64,000 nucleotides of DNA from Saprospira sp. CCB-QB6 (GCF_028464065.1 NZ_CP116808.1:3873501-3937500); one strand, 5' to 3'; positions 44,107 through 53,330 are shown, counted from the first letter of the stretch. Numbers and translations: made by a program. The notes: generated from the sequence alone by a model not told the origin.

Positions 44107-45252
44107 ATGAAGGGAAGAATAGCAAGTAATTTTATAATTTTTATCGCATTGCTGTGGCTAATATCTTGTGAGCAGAAAGCTCCAGAAAAGAAAGCTATAG
44201 AAAGGAAATCGCCCAGCTTGGCGCTTGTTAGAGATACCACAATTTATATTGGGGAAAATAAGAGTTGGTCAGGCCTTTACAGGGCTTATCGAATGAGACA
44301 AAGTTATGCAGAAGGTTTAGGGATACAGCTTTCAAGAGAAAAGGGCGTCTTATTAGTAAATAGAAAAGATACTGTTGAGCGTATTTACTTTCCTATCGTA
44401 AAGAGGCATCATCTAGATGATTATGTATGGAAAGAAGATTATATTTATAGCCTGAGTCGGACTAAGATGTTTGAAGGAAAAAATAAGGGGGGGAGCATCA
44501 TGTACTTTAACAAATGGGATCGGCAAACAGAAAGCCATCAGTTTAAAGAGATCTTTAGAGGAAATTATATACATACAGCCTACATGATCGATCTACCTTC
44601 GGCTGGCTTTGCTGTAGTTTTCAATTTGAATCAAAAAATTATTGTTCTTTTTCTTGATGCAGATGGGAAAGAACAAAAGCGTTATGAATCAGAGAATATA
44701 GGTATAGAGGGCGAGGGTGGATTGTCTATTCTTCAGCTTGAAAGAATGGCCGATGGTGGGATTGTGTTGGCTGTTGAAGTGCATTCGTTTTACGAGCAGC
44801 CTACTAAAATAATTTTGAAAAAGTTAAAAGATGGAGAGTTGCTTTGGACCAAAAGCTTTGAGGGGTTTACAGATAGAACTTGCAATTACCCTTCTACACA
44901 ATTCTATTTTACTGATTCCAGCTTTATTTTGTTAGGGAAACATTATAACGCTTTACATTTAGATGCAGATGGGGAGCTTATCGCTGAATATGCAGGTCAG
45001 TTAGAGGCTTGTGGGGACTGCTATTTTTTAAAAGAGGAAAAGAAAAAGATCTATCTCTTTTGTAAGGAGGACGAGCAAGCTTATTTAGTAGAAGTTAATC
45101 AGCTAGGAGGGGCTAGAAAGTGGCCTGTGAAAGGCCGATTTTATAATGGTTTTCGCCTATTTGAAAATGGTAAAAAAGGCAGTTGGACCTTAGCCAATCG
45201 GGGCGATGATAGTGTGCGACTCATAGATTATCAGTGGATTTCAGGCGATTGA
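44107..45252 (+). CDS. Hypothetical lipoprotein with propeller-like repeats
   Basis: The 381-residue protein begins MKGRIASNFIIFIALLWLISC (lipobox LISC). The mature part has repeated strand patterns such as GGIVLAVEVHSF, SFILLGKHYNALHLDADGEL and KKIYLFCKEDEQAYLVEV, consistent with a beta-propeller. No catalytic motif is recognised. It belongs to the accessory lipoprotein island. Confidence 0.68.
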   Translation: MKGRIASNFIIFIALLWLISCEQKAPEKKAIERKSPSLALVRDTTIYIGENKSWSGLYRAYRMRQSYAEGLGIQLSREKGVLLVNRKDTVERIYFPIVKRHHLDDYVWKEDYIYSLSRTKMFEGKNKGGSIMYFNKWDRQTESHQFKEIFRGNYIHTAYMIDLPSAGFAVVFNLNQKIIVLFLDADGKEQKRYESENIGIEGEGGLSILQLERMADGGIVLAVEVHSFYEQPTKIILKKLKDGELLWTKSFEGFTDRTCNYPSTQFYFTDSSFILLGKHYNALHLDADGELIAEYAGQLEACGDCYFLKEEKKKIYLFCKEDEQAYLVEVNQLGGARKWPVKGRFYNGFRLFENGKKGSWTLANRGDDSVRLIDYQWISGD

Positions 45253-45305
45253 GCCCTAGACCAATCCCAAATGGAGTCAGTCCATTGATTCAAAATAATT
45301 TTTTA

Positions 45306-45734
45306 ATGAAGAGGATTAAGTTTATACACATTGTTTTTTTTGTCCTTTTAGGAGGCTGTTCTAATTCTAACTGTACTACTGATAACCCAGGTTATTTATG
45401 TTCAAATTTTGATCAAAAAAATATGGACTTATTTAGATGTTCTCTTGAAAGGGTCGATAGTTTATGGAATGGCTTTACTGAGGTAGAAAAATCTAATGTA
45501 GTTAAGTCTTTAATTAAAAGAATTCGACTATATCAAAGAGATGCGACATTGAGGGAGCACTTAATATATGCCGATGATATGGATGATTTTTACGAGGAGC
45601 AGTTAGTTCTTATAGGAGAAATATCCTCTTTTCTTAAGGAGAAGAAAAAGTGGTATTTTTTGATCGAAGAGGCAAGAGATAAAGAGGATAATGCTTATGC
45701 TTTGATTGTGTTTGAAAAAATTTTGTCAGATTGA
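45306..45734 (+). CDS. Small hypothetical lipoprotein, 142 residues
   Basis: ATG 45306 gives MKRIKFIHIVFFVLLGGCSN with lipobox LGGC. The mature protein is helical and acidic. An earlier in-frame ATG at 45234 overlaps the preceding gene and would bury the signal peptide, so it was rejected. No family is recognised. Confidence 0.65.
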   Translation: MKRIKFIHIVFFVLLGGCSNSNCTTDNPGYLCSNFDQKNMDLFRCSLERVDSLWNGFTEVEKSNVVKSLIKRIRLYQRDATLREHLIYADDMDDFYEEQLVLIGEISSFLKEKKKWYFLIEEARDKEDNAYALIVFEKILSD

Positions 45735-45793
45735 TTTTATAGTTTAGGGATACTCAATAATCTAAAGGTGTTGTGAATACTAAGGGTCAGAAA

Positions 45794-46657
45794 ATGAGAT
45801 TGTTAAATGTATTTATGCTGTTCTTGGCTCTTAGCTGTAGTGCCAGTAAAGAAGATGCAGGAAATACTACGAAAAGTAATCTTTTTGTAGAACAAAAAAT
45901 AGATAGTGTTTTATCGAATGTATTGTGGTGTTGTGATAGTGAAGTGGAAGAAAGGCACTTAAAGTCATTAACTTTAGCAGGAGAAAAGCCATATCTAATA
46001 GAAGAAAAGCTAAGCTTATATTCACTTGGCTTGGAGCTATACAAGATTAGATCTATTTTTTCTGCTTATAATCGCTTTTTTATTTTAAGGGATTTGAGCA
46101 GCAATGCATTTTTTCTTATGCCAGCTAAAGCCTCAAACGAAGATTCGAGAATGCATTATTCACATTGGAAAAGTCCTTATCATAATTTGTACTATTTTTC
46201 AAATCATGATTTTCATCATTTTGAAGACTTTTTGAATGCTTCAGAATTTATTTCTAATCAGGGATTAGACTTGGAAGGAGTAGATAGTTTGTTAATTCAA
46301 CATCTCTCTTTTAGAGGGCAGGGAAATTATGATGGGCCTAAATATATTAGTAATATTACTACAGAAGACCAGCTTGTCAATAGCCTTAGAACATATGAAG
46401 AAAGGCATCTATTAAAAGTTAGCGATCAAGAATTTGATAACTATAAAGAACATCTAAAAATGACTAGTTCTTTTTTGCAAGATGTGTTTGCTGTAAATAG
46501 CCTTAGCTCTAATGAACGACGTATTTCGTGTTTTCAGTGGCTGGTTCAGAATGGAGGAAAAGCTAGGATAATCTTTGATGGCTATCTATTTCATATTTTA
46601 TTTGTGTATAAAGAAAAGTATACGCAAAAATACTGTTTAGAATATTTAGCTGTATAG
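45794..46657 (+). CDS. Hypothetical lipoprotein, paralogue of the 39163 gene
   Basis: ATG 45794 gives MRLLNVFMLFLALSCSASK with lipobox ALSC and 287 residues in total. It shares scattered but ordered motifs with the lipoprotein at 39163-40014 (YSLGLELY, NRFFILRDLS, FMLPA-like, QGLDLEGVDSLL, GYLFHILFVY). A GTG seven codons earlier is possible but adds nothing to the signal peptide. Both flanks carry structured repeats. Confidence 0.68.
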   Translation: MRLLNVFMLFLALSCSASKEDAGNTTKSNLFVEQKIDSVLSNVLWCCDSEVEERHLKSLTLAGEKPYLIEEKLSLYSLGLELYKIRSIFSAYNRFFILRDLSSNAFFLMPAKASNEDSRMHYSHWKSPYHNLYYFSNHDFHHFEDFLNASEFISNQGLDLEGVDSLLIQHLSFRGQGNYDGPKYISNITTEDQLVNSLRTYEERHLLKVSDQEFDNYKEHLKMTSSFLQDVFAVNSLSSNERRISCFQWLVQNGGKARIIFDGYLFHILFVYKEKYTQKYCLEYLAV

Positions 46658-46699
46658 CTGTTTGTCTGCCCTAGTAGCTCTATCTACATTGATTTGTAG

Positions 46700-46856
46700 T
46701 TTGGGCCTCCCGCCTTCGGCGGGCGCTACGTTCGGCAGCTCGCTGTTACTTGCTTCGCTGCGTCGGCTCCCGTTGGTCGGGTCGCTCGGCCCTGCGCAAA
46801 AAACAAGTTTTTTGCTTGGTCTGCGGCTGTGCCGCACTGCCTACCATCGCTAGGCC
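46700..46856 (+). repeat. GGGGC multi-stem repeat, arm O-left
   Basis: T-run and GGGCCTCCCGCC begin 42 bp after the stop codon in gene orientation. P0 GGCCT/AGGCC, P1 CCCGCC-ttc-GGCGGG, P2 GCAAAAAAC/GTTTTTTGC, P3 GCGGC-tgt-GCCGC, end CTACCATCGCTAGGCC. The core has the same expanded GTTACTTGCTTCGCTGCGTC insert as arm M. Confidence 0.9.
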
Positions 46857-47071
46857 GCTCAACGGTCTTTTTTCTTTTGGCTGTTTTCTTCGGCGGTTCG
46901 TCAGTTTTGGGCCATGGGCTAAAGCCCTTGTTTGCTGTTTATTACAACTTATTATGGGCCGATGGTTTTAACCTTCGGCTCATTTTTATTGCGCTTGGTA
47001 TGGCCGCTTTTGTTGCTGTGGGTTTTAACCCACTGGGATATACATCCATCCTACAGGCCCGAAGGGCCGCA
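46857..47071. repeat. Spacer between O arms, hairpin-rich
   Basis: From 46935 it matches 43614-43730, with GGGCCGATGGTT/AACCTTCGGCTC and GTGGGTT/AACCCAC hairpins. No gene is supported. Confidence 0.75.
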
Positions 47072-47190
47072 GGCCTAGGGGCCTGCAAGGGTGCCGCGTA
47101 GCGGCAGACCAAGGGCGCAGCCCGCAGGGCCGAGCAGCCCTGCGAGCCCTGCAAGGGCCCGGCCGCCGCAGGCGGCAGGCCCCAAAAAAA
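47072..47190 (-). repeat. GGGGC multi-stem repeat, arm O-right
   Basis: Closing stem GGGGCCTGC/GCAGGCCCC, P1 GCCGCC-tgc-GGCGGC, P2 GGGC-tgc-GCCC, P3 CCGC-tac-GCGG, outer end GGCCCC and seven A. Nearly identical to arm N. Confidence 0.9.
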
Positions 47191-47352
47191 CTGCATCCTG
47201 ATTAGTAGGAATTTGATTCGTTCTGCCAGTTTTCTAGATTCATTTTTGCTGCAGACCTGAAAAAGGGTTTTCTGTGCTAATTTCCGAGATTTCTGTTTTT
47301 CTCTTCTTCTTTTTTGTTCGACCTTAGTGAAGTATTCAAAAATAACTGTCTG

Positions 47353-48252
47353 ATGATTATAGAAATAGATTCTGTTAGCCAACTGCATGCAATGGCTGGC
47401 TTGCCTGCCCCTCAGCATCCACTTATCTCTGTGGTAGACCTTAGTGAAGTAGAAATCGGAGAGGAGTTGCTGGCACAAAAATTCTGTTTGCAGCTCTATA
47501 GTATTGCGCTCAAAGATGGGGGGTGTGGGATGGATTATGGCCGAAATAGCTACGATTTTTCAGAGGGGGTGCTTTTATTTACTGCGGCTGGACAAACGAG
47601 CAGTATGCATGAAAGTCAGAAAAAAGGAGAACGAACGGGCTGGATGATTTTCTTTCATCCAGATCTTATCCGCAACAAACAGTTGGGCCAAAAAATAGAT
47701 GATTACCACTTTTTCTCTTATGAGGTGCATGAGGCTTTACATCTTTCTGCGGCGGAACAAAATATCTTAAATCGATGTGCTGACTTAATCCAAGAAGAAT
47801 TGGAAGGTAGAATAGATGACCATAGCCAAGACGTGATTGTGGACCATTTGCAATTATTATTGACTTATAGTCAGCGCTATTATCAACGGCAATTTAATAC
47901 TCGTTCGGCCCAAAATAGCGATCTGCTCAGCCGCTTTGAGCAGTTATTAAAGACGTATTATCAAGAGGGCCGATTTGCAGAAGAGGGCCAGCCGGCAGTC
48001 AGTTACTTTGCTTCTGAATTGCAGCTCTCGGCCAACTATTTAAGCGATCTAATCAAAAAAGAAACAGGTTATGGGGTGAAGGAAAAAATACAGCAATTTG
48101 TATTAGACAAAGCTAAGCTACTTTTACTCCAATCGGAACTCAATATCAGTGAATTAGCCTATCAGTTGGGCTATAATTATCCGCATTATTTTAGCCGAAT
48201 GTTTAAGGCCAAAACGGGGGTGAGCCCCAACCAATACCGAAAGCTAGCATAA
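47353..48252 (+). CDS. AraC/XylS-family transcriptional regulator
   Basis: The 299-residue protein has an N-terminal cupin-like sensor region (1-170) and a C-terminal double helix-turn-helix (about 195-299): SYFASELQLSANYLSDLIKK, then NISELAYQLGYNYPHYFSRM and KTGVSPNQYRK. It is a cytosolic DNA-binding regulator; the effector is unknown. ATG 47353 is preferred over a TTG 13 codons earlier. It converges on bcp across a shared terminator. Confidence 0.93.
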   Translation: MIIEIDSVSQLHAMAGLPAPQHPLISVVDLSEVEIGEELLAQKFCLQLYSIALKDGGCGMDYGRNSYDFSEGVLLFTAAGQTSSMHESQKKGERTGWMIFFHPDLIRNKQLGQKIDDYHFFSYEVHEALHLSAAEQNILNRCADLIQEELEGRIDDHSQDVIVDHLQLLLTYSQRYYQRQFNTRSAQNSDLLSRFEQLLKTYYQEGRFAEEGQPAVSYFASELQLSANYLSDLIKKETGYGVKEKIQQFVLDKAKLLLLQSELNISELAYQLGYNYPHYFSRMFKAKTGVSPNQYRKLA

Positions 48253-48262
48253 GCAAAAAGAG

Positions 48263-48295
48263 AAGGAGCAAACAGTTTACTGTTTGCTCCTTTGG
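48263..48295. terminator. Bidirectional terminator between the AraC gene and bcp
   Basis: AAGGAGCAAACAG (48263-48275) pairs perfectly with CTGTTTGCTCCTT (48280-48292) around a 4-nt loop. The minus side has a better T-run (CTCTTTTTGC), so bcp is probably its main user. Confidence 0.85.
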
Positions 48296-48298
48296 CGT

Positions 48299-48757
48299 TT
48301 AAGCCTCTTTTTTTAAGCTTTCTAAGGCCTCTTCAATATGCTGAACCGCATTAAATTGCGAACTAAATTCATGAATCAACTTGCCCTCGGCATTAAATAT
48401 ATAAGTTACACGGCCAGGTAAAAGGCCAAATAAGCTGCCTGGGACACCAAACTTTTTGCGTAACTCCTTTTTGCTATCACTAAGCAAGCGGAAGGGTAAG
48501 CGGTGCTTGCTGGCAAATTTCTTGTGCTTTTCTGGTCCATCAGCACTAACGCCAACTACTTTTGCCCCTAAGTCAGTAAAGACCTCAAATTGATCTCTAA
48601 ATGCACAGGCTTCTGCTGTGCAGCCAGGCGTATCGTCTTTGGGATAAAAATAGAGGACCAATGCTTGGCCCAAAAAGTCTTGTTCTGTGAGCCACTGCCC
48701 ATCTTGGTCCTGCAAACGAAAAGCAGGTAAGGCATCGCCTAAAGTCATTTTACTCAT
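48299..48757 (-). CDS. bcp: Thiol peroxidase of the Bcp/PrxQ type
   Basis: The 152-residue cytosolic peroxiredoxin reduces hydroperoxides using thioredoxin. The peroxidatic C46 and resolving C51 lie in TPGCTAEACAFRD, the classic PrxQ arrangement with five residues between. KKFGVPGSLFGLLPGRVTYIF and QHIEEALESL complete the fold. It ends at the shared terminator with the AraC gene. Confidence 0.95.
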   Translation of the reverse strand: MSKMTLGDALPAFRLQDQDGQWLTEQDFLGQALVLYFYPKDDTPGCTAEACAFRDQFEVFTDLGAKVVGVSADGPEKHKKFASKHRLPFRLLSDSKKELRKKFGVPGSLFGLLPGRVTYIFNAEGKLIHEFSSQFNAVQHIEEALESLKKEA

Positions 48758-49043
48758 GGTATTAGAATTTGTTGATTTTGTCGCATAACAAGATCTAATG
48801 CTTTTTTGTTGAACGCTTAATTTATATTTAGGGACTATTTTTTGTCAGGCTTTGTTTTGGGCTAAGTAGAATAGTTTTAAATTTTGTTCATAAAAATAAG
48901 TAAATCAACTAATTAGCTGTAATTCTACCTATGCAGACTGCCTAATTTTATGAAAAAGGACTAAAGGCCAACAACAGAACAGGAAAAACTGCGTATTTTA
49001 GATAACTCCCCAGTTCCCGCCCCGCCACTCAAAACCAAATGCC

Positions 49044-50768
49044 ATGATGCCCAAGTTGCTCCTAATTAGTTTGTTATTGTTTAGCGGAACGCTATTGGCC
49101 CAAAACAAGGCGGCCATCAAGGCCTATAATTCGGCCCTACAATATTATCAAAGTCGAGATTATGAAACGGCAGCTCCTCTTTTTAAGCAGGCCATTCAGG
49201 AATCTCCAGACTTTTACTACGCACATCGCAGCTTAATCAGTTGTTATGAACAGCTGGAAGAACTAGAAAAGGCAGAAGCTGCTTACTTGGAGGCCCTAAA
49301 AGTGGCCCCACATGATTTTGATTTACATTTCAATTTGTCGCAAACCTATATTCAATTACAGAAATGGGGAGAGGCGAAAAAAGAATTGGAACATAGTCTG
49401 CAAATTTCTCCTACAGATGGAAAAGCCTTGAAGTCTTTGGAGCAAATAGAGCGCTATTTGGCCAAAGAAGAAGCCCCAAAAAGAGAGTTGTTTATAGAAG
49501 AAGAGCGCAGTAGCCCTTCGGATAAGGCCTATAATGCGGCTTTGGCGCTTTATCGAGAGCAAAAGTATCAAGAGGCGCGCAGCAAACTGCAATCTTTTAT
49601 GGGCCAAATTACCCAAGCCGATTTCTATTATCTTTCGGCCCTTTGCGAGCAGCAGCTAGGCGAAAGAGCGGCTGCTATTGCACAATATGAAGCGGCTTTG
49701 GCTCTAGATGATCGCCATTTTAATAGCAATTATAATTTGGGAATTCTCTACTACAATGATGAGAATTATGAAGAAGCCGAAGCCCTGCTAGAAACCGCCT
49801 ACCAAAAGCAACCCAAGAAAAAAGAACTTGCCAAGCATTTGGCCCTGAGCTATTATTTGGGCAATAATATGAGCAAGGCCGAGCCCCTTTTGGCTGAACT
49901 TGCACCCAAATTGCAATCAGCGGAGTTGTATTATTATTGGTCCAAAAGCCTAGATCAATTGGGCCGAAATAAGGAAAGCCAAAAAGCTTTGGCGAAGGCT
50001 AAACAGCTAGATAAGAGCGGCGATCTTCAGCTAGATATCCAAAATGATTTGGCTGAATACGGACAACTCGCTAGCGAATATCGCCAAAATGGAAATTACC
50101 AAAAAGCAATTGAGGTTTTAGAAGAAGCTATTGCCAAGCATTCTGAAGAAGCAGCCCTGCACTTTAATTTGGGCCTCAACTACCTAGAAGTGGGCAATAG
50201 CATGAAGGCCCAAAAAGAATTTGCCAAAACCGTAGAGCTGGCACCTAGCCATGCCAAAGCTTATTCTGCATTAGGCGATATTCATTATCAGGCAGAGAAG
50301 TATAGCGAGGCTGCTGCTTATTTTAAGGCTTGTATCGAGGCAGGGATGCAGGATGCGTATAGCTATTATCAACTAGGAAGCAGTTTGTATAAGCTCAATC
50401 GCTTTCAAGAATCTGCCGAAAGTTTTGAGCAAGCTATTGCTAAAAATCCCAAAGAGAAACAATTTTACTTTGCCTTGGGCTTGAGCTATTTGCGCCAAAA
50501 GAAAAATGATCTTTCGATCCAAAACTTTGAAAAAGCCTTGAGCTTAGACCCCTATTTTATTGATGCTCAATATCATATTTGCGTCAATTATATTGAGACC
50601 AACCGCTTTTTAGATGCTATAGCCGAGGCCGAAAAAATTGTCGAAAAGGATCCCAAATTTGCTAAGGCTTATTTGACTTTGGCTCATAGCCACAAGCGTT
50701 TGGGCAATTTGGCCGAAGCCGATAAATATAGAAAACAAGCTATTCGCCTAGATCCTTCTTTACGTTAA
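49044..50768 (+). CDS. Exported tetratricopeptide-repeat protein
   Basis: The 574-residue protein begins with a signal peptide (MMPKLLLISLLLFSGTLLAQ). About a dozen TPR units follow from residue 22 to the end (for example YNSALQYYQSRDYETAAPLF, and AKAYLTLAHSHKRLGNLAEA near the C-terminus), with a Glu/Lys-rich break at residues 130-155. TPR arrays are protein-interaction scaffolds, here probably periplasmic. The 285 bp upstream hold no other feature that I can see. Confidence 0.85.
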   Translation: MMPKLLLISLLLFSGTLLAQNKAAIKAYNSALQYYQSRDYETAAPLFKQAIQESPDFYYAHRSLISCYEQLEELEKAEAAYLEALKVAPHDFDLHFNLSQTYIQLQKWGEAKKELEHSLQISPTDGKALKSLEQIERYLAKEEAPKRELFIEEERSSPSDKAYNAALALYREQKYQEARSKLQSFMGQITQADFYYLSALCEQQLGERAAAIAQYEAALALDDRHFNSNYNLGILYYNDENYEEAEALLETAYQKQPKKKELAKHLALSYYLGNNMSKAEPLLAELAPKLQSAELYYYWSKSLDQLGRNKESQKALAKAKQLDKSGDLQLDIQNDLAEYGQLASEYRQNGNYQKAIEVLEEAIAKHSEEAALHFNLGLNYLEVGNSMKAQKEFAKTVELAPSHAKAYSALGDIHYQAEKYSEAAAYFKACIEAGMQDAYSYYQLGSSLYKLNRFQESAESFEQAIAKNPKEKQFYFALGLSYLRQKKNDLSIQNFEKALSLDPYFIDAQYHICVNYIETNRFLDAIAEAEKIVEKDPKFAKAYLTLAHSHKRLGNLAEADKYRKQAIRLDPSLR

Positions 50769-50778
50769 TTGGCGTTCT

Positions 50779-50915
50779 ACAGGCCCGAAGGGCCGCAGGC
50801 TGAGGGATGGGAGCAGGGCCGCCAAAGGCGGCAGACCTAGCGGGCAGCGCCCGCGCAGGGCCGAGCGAGTAGCGAGCTGCGGACAGCCCGACCCGAAGGG
50901 GCAGCCCCAAAAAAA
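50779..50915 (-). repeat. GGGGC multi-stem repeat, arm P with extra hairpin
   Basis: P0 GGCTG/CAGCC, P1 GCCCC-ttc-GGGTC-type, core GCAGCTCGCTACTCGCTCGG, P2 GCGGGC-gct-GCCCGC, P3 CCGCC-ttt-GGCGG, outer GGGGC with T-run. A GGCCC-ttc-GGGCC hairpin follows. It lies between converging genes, in the orientation of the EamA gene. Confidence 0.9.
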
Positions 50916-50951
50916 GAAAAAGCGAAAACGAACTAGAGCCCGTTTTCGCTT
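50916..50951 (-). terminator. Rho-independent terminator of the EamA transporter gene
   Basis: AAGCGAAAACG (50920-50930 on plus) pairs perfectly with CGTTTTCGCTT (50941-50951) around a 10-nt loop. On the minus strand it runs into a long T-rich tail, which merges into arm P. Confidence 0.85.
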
Positions 50952-50960
50952 CTTTATGAT

Positions 50961-51854
50961 CTAAGCCTTCGATTTCTTGGGCCAGTTGATCCAAAAAACA
51001 GCGGCTAGAATTAAGCCAACGCCCAACCATTGTAGGTTGCCCACCTGCTCATTGAGCAAAACATAGGCAAATAAGATAGAGACGGGGATTTCCATGGAAG
51101 CGATGATGCTGCCCAAGCCCGTGCCCGTAATAGGCATGCCCTCGTTGAGTAAAATAGGAGGGAGGACGGTCCCGAAAACGGCAATGAGCAGCCCCCAGCT
51201 AGCAAAATCGGCCCAACCAAAATTGTCGATTAGACTGAGGTTCCAGAACAAAAGCGTGATGATCAAACCGCCCCAAACCATAAAATAGCTGCGCTCCAAA
51301 TTGGGGAGGCGCAAAACTACGCGGTTGGAAGAATAGAGGGTGACGGTATAACTAGAAGCGGCGGCCAAACCAAAGGCCAAACCGCGCCAATCTAGGCTTA
51401 GCGATTCCTCTTGGCCCAAAATACCCGTGGCTAAAAAGGTCCCGACCAAAACGATAGCCGCAGCAATAATTTTGATAAGAGGAGGGAATTTTCGCTCCAG
51501 TACAGATTCTAACAGAATGCCCATCCAGATGGCTTGCATCAGCAAAATGATGCCCACCGAAACGGGAATGTATTGGATAGCCAAATAATAAAAGGTACTG
51601 GTCAGGCCCATAGCAGTACCAGCCAACAACAACTGCCCTTTTTCCTGCAGGCTAGCGGGCGCTACGGCCTTTTTGGCCTTGCCGCCAAAGAGCAAGCGCA
51701 AAATAAAGAGGATCAGAATGCCCCAAACAAATTGACCCAAGGTCAAATTGCCAATATGTCCGCCATTATTGGTGGCCATTTTTACAAAAGTGGCTAAAAC
51801 GCCATAGCTGCAGGCCCCTGCGGCCACCAGCAAAATTCCTTTCAATTGTCCCAT
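50961..51854 (-). CDS. EamA/DMT-family inner-membrane transporter
   Basis: A 297-residue protein with ten hydrophobic helices in two repeats of five. Signature stretches are ACSYGVLATFVKMATNNGG, STFYYLAIQYIPVSVGIILL and SIIASMEIPVSILFAYVLLNEQ, as in drug/metabolite transporters. The substrate cannot be read from sequence. Confidence 0.88.
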   Translation of the reverse strand: MGQLKGILLVAAGACSYGVLATFVKMATNNGGHIGNLTLGQFVWGILILFILRLLFGGKAKKAVAPASLQEKGQLLLAGTAMGLTSTFYYLAIQYIPVSVGIILLMQAIWMGILLESVLERKFPPLIKIIAAAIVLVGTFLATGILGQEESLSLDWRGLAFGLAAASSYTVTLYSSNRVVLRLPNLERSYFMVWGGLIITLLFWNLSLIDNFGWADFASWGLLIAVFGTVLPPILLNEGMPITGTGLGSIIASMEIPVSILFAYVLLNEQVGNLQWLGVGLILAAVFWINWPKKSKA

Positions 51855-51932
51855 GAAGTATGCTAAAAAAGGTCATAAAAAAGCCCCTTGGTCCAAGAAG
51901 GGCCAAAGGGCGCACAAAATAGATAAATCTAT

Positions 51933-52487
51933 TTACAACTCATTCCGATCCATTAAAATTTTTAGCTTGAAGAGGGCCGCTTGCGAAATGACATCCGTAA
52001 TTTCATCTTTTAGGGCCATTTCAATGGCTTGAGCTAAAGGTAGGCGCCAAAGTCGAAGTTCTTCGCTGCTTTCGGGCTGGGCCTGACCTTGGCTGAGTTC
52101 TTGGGCCAAATAGACAATGCCCGATTCATCCGTGACGGAATTAGAGGTATGCAGTTGCAATAAGGGCCGCCATTTTTTTGCCCGCAGGCCCGTTTCCTCC
52201 AATAGTTCTCTTTGGGCAGCCGCCAAGGGCGATTCTGCTTTTGGACAGCCCCCTTCGGGAATTTCCCAGCTATAGGCCGAAAGCGGGTAGCGATATTGGC
52301 CCACCAAATAAGTGTAGCCCTCGGCATCTATCGGAATTACGCCCACCGCAATATTCTTAAAATGAACGACCCCATAAATGCCGGCTTTGCCGCTAGGATC
52401 CAAAACTTGGTCTTCCTCCAGCTCAATCCAGGGATTGCTATATATTTTTTTGCGAGACAAAAAAGTCCAGGGATTTTTCTCTTCCAT
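51933..52487 (-). CDS. Nudix hydrolase, ADP-ribose pyrophosphatase-like
   Basis: The 184-residue protein carries a full Nudix box, GGCPKAESPLAAAQRELLEETGL, preceded by YSWEIPEGG, the ADPRase/NudF-type layout. It would hydrolyse ADP-ribose or a related nucleoside diphosphate in the cytosol. Its start codon abuts the sirtuin stop codon with no gap (TAAATG), so the two are translationally coupled; sirtuins yield O-acyl-ADP-ribose, a plausible substrate. Confidence 0.88.
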   Translation of the reverse strand: MEEKNPWTFLSRKKIYSNPWIELEEDQVLDPSGKAGIYGVVHFKNIAVGVIPIDAEGYTYLVGQYRYPLSAYSWEIPEGGCPKAESPLAAAQRELLEETGLRAKKWRPLLQLHTSNSVTDESGIVYLAQELSQGQAQPESSEELRLWRLPLAQAIEMALKDEITDVISQAALFKLKILMDRNEL

Positions 52488-53186
52488 TTATCCGTATTTT
52501 TCAATCAGTTCTGCCACCAAAGCAGGCAGGCCTGTTGTGGCGGGCTCTGCCAAGACTTTCAAATTGTCTAAATGAGGTAGTTGGGCGGGATTGGGATCTA
52601 CATAAAATTTGGGCGAAGCTTGAGGAACATAATGAATCAAACCCGCTGCGGGATAGACCTGCATAGAGGTCCCTACCACAATAAAAATATCGGCTAATTC
52701 TGCCCAAGCAGCAGCTACGCCCAGCATCGGAACATCTTCTCCAAACCAAACGATATGCGGCCGCCATTGTCCTCCTTTTGGGCAAGTTTGGCCCAATAAA
52801 ATATCTTCTTTACAAGGCTGAATATTTTCGGGATCTAGGCTAGAGCGCTTCTTAAACAGCTCGCCATGCAAATGCAAAATCCGATTGCTGCCTGCCCGCT
52901 CATGCAAATCGTCCACATTTTGGGTAATCACGGCCACCTCAAAATGCTCTTCTAAAGCCTTTAGTGCCAAATGCCCCGCATTGGGCGCCACCTCATGCAA
53001 TTGCGCCCGTCTCTGGTTATAAAAATCGAGGACCAAAGCCGGGTTTTGGGCAAAACCCTCCGGGCTAGCCACCTGCATCACATCATGCCCCTCCCAAAGT
53101 CCATTAGCATCCCGAAAAGTTTGTATGCCCGATTCGGTGCTAATTCCTGCACCCGTCAAAATGACTACTTTCAATTTTTTTGACAT
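52488..53186 (-). CDS. cobB: NAD-dependent protein deacylase (sirtuin, CobB-like)
   Basis: Removes acyl groups from lysines using NAD. Motifs: GAGISTESGIQTFRDANGLW, the class III Y-x-x-R (DFYNQRR) that favours succinyl/malonyl-lysine, TQNVDDLHERAG with ILHLHGE, and FIVVGTSMQVYPAAGLI. The zinc module is reduced: only two Cys are visible (IQPC and GQTC) instead of four. ATG 53186 gives 232 residues; the frame upstream enters repeat arm Q and is not used. Confidence 0.93.
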   Translation of the reverse strand: MSKKLKVVILTGAGISTESGIQTFRDANGLWEGHDVMQVASPEGFAQNPALVLDFYNQRRAQLHEVAPNAGHLALKALEEHFEVAVITQNVDDLHERAGSNRILHLHGELFKKRSSLDPENIQPCKEDILLGQTCPKGGQWRPHIVWFGEDVPMLGVAAAWAELADIFIVVGTSMQVYPAAGLIHYVPQASPKFYVDPNPAQLPHLDNLKVLAEPATTGLPALVAELIEKYG

Positions 53187-53202
53187 CTGTTTTTTAGATT
53201 TA

Positions 53203-53330
53203 TTTTTTGGGGCTGCCCCTTCGGGTCGGGCTGTTTCGCAGCTCGCTATTCGCTCGGCCCTGCGCAAAAATTCGCTTTGCTCATTTTGCTTGGTCTGGCC
53301 CTATGGGCCACTGCTGTCCATCCCTCAGCC
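53203..53330 (+). repeat. GGGGC multi-stem repeat, arm Q
   Basis: P0 GGCTG/CAGCC, core GCAGCTCGCTATTCGCTCGG, P2 GCAAAAA/TTTTGC with inner CGCTTTGC, P3 GGCCC-tat-GGGCC, end CCATCCCTCAGCC. It lies 16 bp upstream of the sirtuin start, reading away from it. Confidence 0.9.
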
